NCBI RefSeq assembly: GCF_014898155.1
Contig: NZ_CP062938.1
Span: 1,736,001 to 1,800,000, forward strand
Direction of reading: 5' to 3'
Length of the DNA: 64,000 nucleotides
Source of the DNA: Bifidobacterium eulemuris
GTDB lineage: Bacteria > Actinomycetota > Actinomycetes > Actinomycetales > Bifidobacteriaceae
Part shown: piece by piece, positions 57,758 to 64,000 of the stretch
Numbering within the stretch: the first letter of the stretch is position 1
Layout of the letters: each line of letters opens with the position of its first letter
Program-made: the position numbers and the translations under genes
Notes under the pieces: model-generated
Told to the model about the DNA's origin: nothing
What the model saw: only the letters and a program-made list of their open reading frames with translations
Databases searched by the model: none

Positions 57758-57945
57758 CTGCGTTAGCGGTAGTGGATTTGGGCCTTTGCGAAACTCGATC
57801 TGCGTTAGCGGTAGTGGCCTTATGTCCTACCGCCGAGTATGCGTGGCGGAATACCAACGACGATGGCGGCTATGACGTCGATGCGGCACTACCGCTAACG
57901 CAGATCGACATCCGCAACCCATCAAATCCACTACCGCTAACGCAG
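57758..57945. repeat. Four copies of CTGCGTTAGCGGTAGTGG, two in each direction
   Basis: Forward copies at 57758-57775 and 57800-57817. Inverted copies at 57887-57903 and 57928-57945. The inner pair extends to 19 bp of perfect complementarity. The mirrored 2+2 arrangement could fold as two nested stems or act as binding sites. No gene overlaps convincingly. Confidence 0.8.
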
Positions 57946-58109
57946 ATACCCCGTATCGAACACGTCAATGGCCTGCGGCACCGGCATAGACCGGAACGAA
58001 TCCCACAGCCCGCACCCCACAGCCCATACCCCGCACCCCGTACCCGATACCCTGACACCACCGAACAACAGGAACAGCCAGACACACAATTTGGTCCATA
58101 CCCGCCAAT

Positions 58110-58370
58110 CCATCCACGCTGAAGAATGCGCCAGACGTGGACGAACTGTCAGTAACCATCATTCCGTCCACGGTGAGGGAAGCGTCACAGTGAACGAATG
58201 GCCAGCAACTGCCGCTCCGTCCACGGTGAACGCGCTCGGCGTGGATGAACCGTCAGCAGCTATCAATCCATCCACACTTAAGAATGTGTCACCGTGGATG
58301 AATGGTCGGTGACTGTCATTCCGTCCACACTGATCGCGCCTGGTATGGACGAACGGTTAGGCGCACATTT
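58110..58370. repeat. Five tandem degenerate units of about 53 bp
   Basis: Units start at 58110, 58164, 58217, 58268 and 58321 (spacings 54, 53, 51, 53). Consensus: CCRTCCAC, variable 16-20 bp, GTGGAYGAAYGGTCAG, then CAACTRTCATT-like. Each unit holds a TCCAC/GTGGA inverted pair. Spacing is not a multiple of three, so it is not a coding repeat, and units are too divergent for CRISPR. Confidence 0.75.
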
Positions 58371-58411
58371 GCCGTTAACCCATAGAAAAAGAGTATGAAG
58401 GGCGAAGAAAA

Positions 58412-58445
58412 AGGGGGCGGGAGAGAAGGGGATGTCCCGCCCCCT
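58412..58445 (-). terminator. Rho-independent terminator downstream of tRNA-Thr
   Basis: On the minus strand AGGGGGCGGGA, 12-base loop, TCCCGCCCCCT, then TTTTC. A perfect 11-bp GC-rich stem with a T run, about 150 bp after the tRNA. Confidence 0.75.
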
Positions 58446-58595
58446 GTGTGGGCAAGGACTGGTTGGGGGGATGCCTTGCCCTATCCAGGAAGCCATACAA
58501 TTTGGGGGGAAGGCTCCTGGACCACTTACCCAAGGTAAGAATCTCACGCAGAATCACTACGTACCTTCATGATACGCCGTTTTCCCGCGCGACGA

Positions 58596-58668
58596 GCCTC
58601 TTGTCGGGATCGAACCGACGACCTGCCGCTTACAAGGCGGCCGCTCTGGCCATCTGAGCTAAAGAGGC
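58596..58668 (-). tRNA. tRNA-Thr (anticodon TGT)
   Basis: 73 nt. Acceptor GCCTCTT pairs with AAGAGGC. Anticodon stem GCCGC/GCGGC encloses loop CTTGTAA with anticodon TGT (58632-58634). TpsiC arm GTCGG-TTCGATC-CCGAC. CCA is not encoded. The D arm GCTC...GAGC is intact. Confidence 0.95.
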
Positions 58669-58833
58669 GGCTGTTCCGCCGACATGGAGTCGACCGAACA
58701 AATGACTAGCATACCAGCAGATGGCGCGCGGTCAATTCCGTTGCGCCGTGGCGTTGGCGGATTGTCCGCGCCCGCGGCTGATAGTACCCGTTTACGGTAG
58801 AAACCGTGGTGAAGCTTGACGCTGTGCGCGAAC

Positions 58834-59808
58834 TCACTCGGTGGTGACGGAGATGGGTTCGCCATCGGCGCCGATGGATGGCAGCTCGCCGGCCACGCCG
58901 ACCTGGTCGGCGTCAAGTCCGATCGACTTGAGGAATCCGTCGACGATGCTCATATCGGCCAGCGACAGATCGCTTAACGACCAGTAGGTGCCGTTGATCG
59001 TCAAGGTGGGCGAGGAGAACGAACCGGAGGACGAGAACAGCTCCTCGCGGCGGATCGTGTAGGTATCCGAGGCCTTCAGCCACTCCTGATACTCGTATTC
59101 GCCGCTGAACGCCGCATCGGCGACCTCGCTGCTCACGCCGGCGTTGATGGCCTGCTCCTTGAGCTGCTCGTCGCTGACGGAGGTGTAGTCGTCCAGCTCG
59201 CCGGGCTGGAAGTCCTCGGCGTAGATGTTGGCCAGATAGCCCAGCAGATGGTCGGGGTCGTCGTCATGCTCGGCGATGTACACGGCCGCGTTGAACGCGC
59301 GGGTGGAGTATTCGTCGGTGCTCTTGGAATCCTGGAAGGTCATGAAATGCAGATCAAGGTTGAGCTGACCGGCGTTCATCAGTTCGATCAGGGTGGGGTC
59401 GAGCTGGCGGTTCACGCTGGCGCAGCCGGGGCACAGCGGCTCCATGTAGATCGACAGGGTCGGCACGTTATCGACCTTGGTGCCGTAGCCGTTCTGGGAG
59501 ATGAGGAATCCTCCCTGGTCGTCGGCGTTCGCGGGCTTGTCGCTCACCTGCTGCAGCGCGTCGTACGCCTCCTCGACCGTCACGCTGGAGCTTTGCGCGT
59601 CGGCGTCGCTGGAGTGGGTGGCGCGCCAGACCGCGAATCCGGCGATGCCCACCAGCACGATGATGATGATGACCACCACCAGTCCGATGATGGTCTGCTG
59701 CTTGCGTTCCCTTTCCGCCTGTTCGGCGCGGGCCTGTTCGGCGGCCGCCTCGGCCGCGCGACGTTCGGCGCGGGTGGCGCGCTTCGCCTGACGCTTCTGA
59801 TCTGCCAT
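58834..59808 (-). CDS. Membrane-anchored DsbA-like thiol-disulfide oxidoreductase
   Basis: 324 aa. An Ala/Glu/Arg-rich coiled cytoplasmic N-terminus (1-37), a helix (IIGLVVVIIIIVLVGIAGFA, residues 40-60) and an extracytoplasmic thioredoxin fold with Cys126-Pro-Gly-Cys129 (EPLCPGCASV) and the cis-Pro region FSSPTLTINGT. Likely oxidises or isomerises disulfides in secreted proteins. Common in actinobacteria, partnering VKOR-type proteins (none in the window). Starts about 260 bp after the Ser/Thr kinase gene. Confidence 0.88.
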   Translation of the reverse strand: MADQKRQAKRATRAERRAAEAAAEQARAEQAERERKQQTIIGLVVVIIIIVLVGIAGFAVWRATHSSDADAQSSSVTVEEAYDALQQVSDKPANADDQGGFLISQNGYGTKVDNVPTLSIYMEPLCPGCASVNRQLDPTLIELMNAGQLNLDLHFMTFQDSKSTDEYSTRAFNAAVYIAEHDDDPDHLLGYLANIYAEDFQPGELDDYTSVSDEQLKEQAINAGVSSEVADAAFSGEYEYQEWLKASDTYTIRREELFSSSGSFSSPTLTINGTYWSLSDLSLADMSIVDGFLKSIGLDADQVGVAGELPSIGADGEPISVTTE

Positions 59809-60067
59809 GACATTCCTCCCGTACGTCTGTTCGCCCCCATGATAACGGCAGATGCCGTATTATGCCTCGGCCGAACGCGTGCACGGTGTGAATATGGTAT
59901 GGAAATCGTGTGAATTCCGGGTTGGCAGTGGGGCGGGTACGAGAAGGAAGGATATGGGTTGTGGTGCGCAAGGGGATCTGTGGGCGGCGGGATGGTCTGG
60001 CAGGATGGTCCGGCAGAATGGCGTGACGCATAGCGCGGCAAGGGAACGGGTGGTCGGACGGGGCGCT

Positions 60068-62038
60068 TCAGAGCGAGGACTCGGGCGGCGCGGCTTGCGT
60101 GGCCGCTGTTCCCGTCGTGGTCTTGTCCGCTCGCCGCCCGCCGCGCAGCGCGCCGGCGCCGAGCCGCACCATCATGGAACGCGGACCGAACACGGTCAGC
60201 AGCCATCCCACCGTCGTGGCGCAGGCCAGCGTCAGTCCGGTGTACGACAACGCGGTGTCGGTGAGGGTCGGCAGCGGAATCACCCATCCGCCCACGGACA
60301 GGTCGACCATGGCGTACGGCAGATCCAGCGCCCACACGCCTGCGGCCGTCAGCGCCACGACGATCAGCGCCATCGCCAGCGCGCGCGGTATGGCGGCCAG
60401 CAGCCCCTTGAGCAGATGCCAGGGCAGAGCGGCCACGCGCAGCATCGTATCGGTGCCTTTACGCGCGCCGCCGCGTTTGGACTCGCGTTCCAGCTGGGAT
60501 GCGGTGTTGTATCCGGCGGTGAGCAGCAGCCACAGCAGCGCCGCGGCCGCGATCAGCGCGGCCTGCGGCAGCGGCATGGCCAACACCGCCAAGGGCAGCG
60601 CGAGCACGAAAAGAGGCAGAACGCCTCGCTTAAGCAGACGGCCACGCCGCACGTCGGCGGGATTGACGGCCGGAGCGAGGGCGATCGCCTCGGTGGGCAC
60701 CGATTGGGCGGCCTGATCGATCACGCGCTGCAGGGCCGGTCGGATCGTCGGATCCACCGCCGTGGGTGCGGGATCGGCGGGATTCCACGACTGTTGCCCT
60801 TGTACCGGTATCGACGCGGGCGGTTGCGCCGCCGGCAGCACGGCGGTGGCACCGGCCTGTTCGAGTGGTGTCGTCGCGCGCGGCATCACCGCCGTTCCCT
60901 CGAGCCGTCGCGCCCGCGGGTCCATCGCGGTGGTCGCGGCCGTTTCTTCCAGCGTGACGGTGTCCGCATCGCCCGCATCGCCAGTGTGGGTCGCATGGGT
61001 CGCGGCCGTCTCGCCCATCGCCTCGGTGCGGATGATGTCGGCGTCGTCCTCGTCGCGCCACAGCATGCGGGGATTGACGTCCGATACGAGAGCAGAGGCC
61101 GCGGCACCTGCCGCGGAATGCTCAAAAGGGTGCACCACCTCCGCAGACTCGCCGGTACGGTCGCCTCCGTCAAGCGGCCGCAAAGCGTCCACGGCGATGG
61201 CGTGCAGCAGTTGGTCGGGGGAGCACCGTTGCGTGCGATCCGGCGCGAGGGCGGAGCGGAACGCGGCCATCGTGTTCGCGGGCAGCCCGGTGAGATTGGG
61301 GTTGCCGGAGGCGGCGCGCTCCAGCACCGCCATCATCGGCTTGGTGCCGAATACGGGGGCACCGGTGGCGGCGAACGCCAACACCGAGGCCACCGACCAC
61401 CAGTCGGTCTGCTCGTCCGATTCCGCGCCGTCGATGATCTCCGGGGCGATGAATCCGGGAGTGCCCATCACCAGACCGGTGCGGGTCACATGGCTTTCGC
61501 CCGCGCCCATGGCGATGCCGAAATCAACCAGCACCGGGCCGGAGGCGCTCACCATCACATTCGTGGGTTTGATGTCGCGGTGCACCAGTCCGGCGGCATG
61601 CACGGCCTTGACCGCCTCGATCAGCTTGCGCGCCAGACGTTCGAGGTCGTCGCCGGTGTAGCGGCCGTTGACGGCCACGTCGTCCCTGAGGTTGCGGCCG
61701 TCGATGAGTTCGGTGACGATGAACGCCAGCGAGTCGTCCAATTCCATATCGACGATGCCGCACACGCCGGGGTGTGAGACCTTGCGCAGCGCCATCGCCT
61801 CGCGTCGCAGTCGCTCGCGCGCGGTGACATGCTCCTTGAGATTCGGATCCTGCACAGCGGCCGACCGCGCGTCGTCATCGGCCAGCGAGTCGCGCAGGAT
61901 CTTCATCGCATAGGACTGCCCGCCGCCGTCGACGACGCGCCACACCGATCCCATGGCACCCGCCCCCAAGCGGGAGACCAGAGTGTAGCCGCCGACCATG
62001 TCGCCCGGTTCGAGATTCAACGCACTGAGATCGCTCAT
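60068..62038 (-). CDS. Serine/threonine protein kinase with C-terminal membrane domain
   Basis: 656 aa. An intact Hanks-type kinase domain (residues about 18-285): glycine loop LGAGAMGSVW, Lys46, HRDIKPTN with catalytic Asp155, DFG at Asp172, and MGTPGFIAPE. A Pro/Thr/Ala-rich linker (about 300-480) follows, then about four hydrophobic helices (about 485-620). No PASTA or other extracellular sensor domains. Begins 30 bp after the stop of sensor kinase 3, so the two may be cotranscribed. Substrates unknown. A role in envelope or cell-division control is typical for the family. Confidence 0.93.
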   Translation of the reverse strand: MSDLSALNLEPGDMVGGYTLVSRLGAGAMGSVWRVVDGGGQSYAMKILRDSLADDDARSAAVQDPNLKEHVTARERLRREAMALRKVSHPGVCGIVDMELDDSLAFIVTELIDGRNLRDDVAVNGRYTGDDLERLARKLIEAVKAVHAAGLVHRDIKPTNVMVSASGPVLVDFGIAMGAGESHVTRTGLVMGTPGFIAPEIIDGAESDEQTDWWSVASVLAFAATGAPVFGTKPMMAVLERAASGNPNLTGLPANTMAAFRSALAPDRTQRCSPDQLLHAIAVDALRPLDGGDRTGESAEVVHPFEHSAAGAAASALVSDVNPRMLWRDEDDADIIRTEAMGETAATHATHTGDAGDADTVTLEETAATTAMDPRARRLEGTAVMPRATTPLEQAGATAVLPAAQPPASIPVQGQQSWNPADPAPTAVDPTIRPALQRVIDQAAQSVPTEAIALAPAVNPADVRRGRLLKRGVLPLFVLALPLAVLAMPLPQAALIAAAALLWLLLTAGYNTASQLERESKRGGARKGTDTMLRVAALPWHLLKGLLAAIPRALAMALIVVALTAAGVWALDLPYAMVDLSVGGWVIPLPTLTDTALSYTGLTLACATTVGWLLTVFGPRSMMVRLGAGALRGGRRADKTTTGTAATQAAPPESSL

Positions 62039-62068
62039 GCCTCTATTGTTGCACCGTCGGTGCGAATT

Positions 62069-63406
62069 TCAGCTGATTCTGGCCAGAGGCAGAGGAATCA
62101 GCACATGCAGCTCGAACCAGTGGTTCTGTGGCGTGATGGTCAGTTCGCCGCCATAGGAGCGGGCGATATGGCGGATGGATTTGACGCCGAAGCCGTGGGC
62201 GGTTTTGTCGCGTTTGGTGGTGGTCAGATTGCCGATGGCGTCGTGTTTGAGCGGCGCTTCGAAGTAGTTCTCCACACGGACCACCACGAATTGGCCCTGT
62301 TGGAACAACGCGAGCTTGATGATGCGCCGTTCGAGGTCCGCGACCCGGCTCGCCGCCTCGATGGCGTTGTCGAGCGCGTTGCCGAACAAGGTGGCGATAT
62401 CCATCGAATCCATACCGGCGAGCAGTTTGCCGTCGGCCACGGCGGTGAAGGTGATGCCGCGATCGGCGCAGGTGCGTGTTTTGGTGGTCAGGATCACGTC
62501 GAGCACCGGATTGCCGGAATGCTGCTGGGCGCTGTATTCGTTCACCGAGGCCTCCAGCCGTTCGAACTGGGCCGAGGCCTGCTGCGGATCGAGTTCCGCA
62601 CGCAGGGCGACGATCTGGTGTTTGAGGTCGTGCGCCAGCCTTCCCATCGCCTCGATGTTCTCCTTGGACTGCAGATATTCGGCATGCTGGCTTTGCAGAC
62701 TGGCGTTGATGGAGGCGAGCTCCAGCGTGGCTCGGGTCTGCCGGATCTGCTCCTGCTGGGCGTAGAGGATGAGGAATCCGCACAGATCCACCAGCGTACG
62801 GATATAGAACACCTCCTGGCCCACGGTGCCGGAGAACGGAGTGTTGGTGGAGACGAAACTCAGATTGCTCATCGCGAAGGTGATGATGGTGATGATGCTG
62901 GTGGTGACCGCATCGCGCATGGTGGGGGTTATCGTCTCATCGCCGCGGAAGCTGTGTCGTTCCGCCAGCCATGCGCCGGCGAAGCAGATGCCGTAGATGC
63001 CGATAAGCGCCAGAACGGGTTGCAGACGCCAGAGCGGCGCGCTGCTGGGGCGGATGAACGAGTCGATCTGCCAGTGCAGCGAGGCGACCATCTCGGCGAG
63101 CACGAAGGCCCGGGCGGTGAGGAACAGCGCGGTGCGTTTGCCGATGCCCGACGCCAAGCGCACAATCGCCCACATCGCCGCGAACGCCAGGCACATGCCG
63201 AGGATCCAGAATGTGATGGGCAATGTGCCGGCGAAATACTGCAGGCCGATCAGCACCGCCAGCCCGAGCGCGCCCATGCACAGGGTGCGTCGCAATGAGA
63301 CGGTGCGCGGCACCACGGCCACGTACACCATGCAGGCGAGCCATTCGCTGATGGCCGTGTAGATGCGGGGGATGTCCGGCAGGGCGTTGGTGATTTCGAC
63401 GGTCAT
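62069..63406 (-). CDS. GHKL-type sensor histidine kinase (LytTR system 3)
   Basis: 445 aa. Five to six helices (about residues 20-215), a coiled region, then GHKL with His259 (RLAHDLKHQIVAL), N-box GNALDNAIEAA and HGFGVKSIRHIARSYGG. Same architecture as systems 1 and 2. The start overlaps the regulator stop by ATGA. Unlike them it is followed by a Ser/Thr kinase rather than a GH3 gene. Confidence 0.87.
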   Translation of the reverse strand: MTVEITNALPDIPRIYTAISEWLACMVYVAVVPRTVSLRRTLCMGALGLAVLIGLQYFAGTLPITFWILGMCLAFAAMWAIVRLASGIGKRTALFLTARAFVLAEMVASLHWQIDSFIRPSSAPLWRLQPVLALIGIYGICFAGAWLAERHSFRGDETITPTMRDAVTTSIITIITFAMSNLSFVSTNTPFSGTVGQEVFYIRTLVDLCGFLILYAQQEQIRQTRATLELASINASLQSQHAEYLQSKENIEAMGRLAHDLKHQIVALRAELDPQQASAQFERLEASVNEYSAQQHSGNPVLDVILTTKTRTCADRGITFTAVADGKLLAGMDSMDIATLFGNALDNAIEAASRVADLERRIIKLALFQQGQFVVVRVENYFEAPLKHDAIGNLTTTKRDKTAHGFGVKSIRHIARSYGGELTITPQNHWFELHVLIPLPLARIS

Positions 63407-64000
63407 CGTCCGGTACCCACGTGATTGGTGAGCGCGGCGAGGAACTCCTTCTTACGTGGGCGGCTGATGCGCAGCGTCTCGCCGGTGGACATCACGCAGT
63501 CGGATTCCTGCACGCCCGTCACATGGTCGAGGTTCACCAGATAGCACGAGTTCGAACGGAAGAAGCTACGGCCCTCCAACTGCTCCTCAAGTTTTTTGAG
63601 GCTGGAGGAGATGGAGAGCTTGCCGCTGAGCGTGTGGATGACGATGGTATGGCGGATCGACTCGAAATAGACGATGTCGGCCAATACCAGCCGCAGCGAC
63701 GACGTGCCGGTGTCCACCAGCATGGATTCGTCGGTGTTGCGCCTCACCTGGGCGATGGAACGCGCCATCTCCTGCTGGAATCCGAACCAAGGCACGGGCT
63801 TGAGCAGGAAGCTCAGCGCGCCCACTTCGTAGCCGTTGATGGCGTATTGGGGGGCGGAGGTGATGAACACGATCACCACCGAGTCGTCGCGTTTGCGGAT
63901 CTCGCGGGCGGCGTCGATGCCGTCCATCTGCTTCATCTGGATGTCCATCAGCAGGATGTCGTACATGGGCACGTAGTTCTCCGCGATCTTCGCGCCGTCG
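63403..64000 (-). CDS. LytTR-family response regulator (system 3), 5' end outside window
   Basis: The frame stays open to the window edge, so the N-terminus is missing. Seen: phosphoacceptor Asp in ILLMDIQMKQMDG, FITSAPQYAINGYEVGALSF, Lys in LLKPVPW, and a LytTR domain (LVLADIVYFESIRHTIVIHT ending RSNSCYLVNLDHVTGV). It is followed by its sensor kinase with a 4-bp overlap. Confidence 0.86.
   Translation of the reverse strand, partial: DGAKIAENYVPMYDILLMDIQMKQMDGIDAAREIRKRDDSVVIVFITSAPQYAINGYEVGALSFLLKPVPWFGFQQEMARSIAQVRRNTDESMLVDTGTSSLRLVLADIVYFESIRHTIVIHTLSGKLSISSSLKKLEEQLEGRSFFRSNSCYLVNLDHVTGVQESDCVMSTGETLRISRPRKKEFLAALTNHVGTGR

Noticed and set aside
57968..58312. Possible small protein gene over the 53-bp repeats
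   Set aside because: Repeat spacing breaks the frame from unit to unit and there is no Shine-Dalgarno sequence.
58110..58370. CRISPR array
   Set aside because: Units are degenerate throughout with no constant repeat and unique spacer pattern, and no cas genes are present.
58596..58668. Prophage or integrative element at tRNA-Thr
   Set aside because: No integrase, no duplicated tRNA 3' end and no phage genes were seen within the window.

Overview
The window is about 64 kb of a high-GC actinobacterial chromosome spanning the replication origin. The most likely host is a Bifidobacterium. The reasons are the gene order gyrA-gyrB-dciA-recF-dnaN-dnaA | rpmH-rnpA-yidD-yidC-khpB-rsmG-parA-parB, a DUF3566 gene after gyrA, a MurJ flippase fused to a kinase-like domain behind a Nudix/DUF6049 pair, an rpfB-like/rsmA/ispE cluster, and many surface glycoside hydrolases. 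The species cannot be named from the sequence alone.

Left arm (1-17.8 kb): an accessory carbohydrate and signalling region. It opens with the 3' end of a GH3 glycosidase gene. A near-identical complete copy lies at 5492-8410, and a hipBA toxin-antitoxin module and a LytTR two-component system sit between them. A minus-strand cluster follows, in transcription order: LytTR regulator, GHKL sensor kinase, a second complete membrane-anchored GH3, a four-helix membrane protein, a GH2 hydrolase and a GtrA-family flippase-like protein. Both complete GH3 proteins have the permuted domain order (C-domain, FnIII-like, catalytic TIM-barrel domain) and a membrane segment at each end. Each sits beside its own GHKL/LytTR pair. 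This repeated pairing is the best candidate for an undescribed system.

17.9-27 kb: NADP-type glutamate dehydrogenase (gdhA), a mazEF-like module with a palindromic operator, a MarR regulator with two operator-like palindromes upstream of a heterodimeric ABC exporter, and an AlbA_2/Schlafen-type regulator flanked on both sides by the same inverted repeat.

27-44.2 kb: the core origin region. Genes left of the origin run leftwards (dnaA, dnaN, recF, dciA, gyrB, gyrA, DUF3566); genes right of it run rightwards (rpmH to parB). DnaA boxes (TTATCCACA type) form three clusters: dnaN-dnaA, dnaA-rpmH and rsmG-parA. Four parS sites lie between yidC and parB.

44.4-57.2 kb: cell-envelope and housekeeping genes: the Nudix/DUF6049/MurJ operon, CCA-adding nucleotidyltransferase, a LytR_C-domain membrane protein, ispE, rsmA and an Rpf-like secreted transglycosylase with a Gly-Ser repeat linker. 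57.2-58.6 kb is a gene-free stretch rich in three unrelated repeat arrays, ending at a tRNA-Thr(TGT).

58.8-64 kb: a membrane-anchored DsbA-like thiol oxidoreductase, a Ser/Thr protein kinase with C-terminal membrane helices, and directly upstream a third GHKL/LytTR pair cut by the window edge. A dispersed GTCATCCTGAGCG...GTCGAAGGATC repeat family occupies six intergenic gaps.
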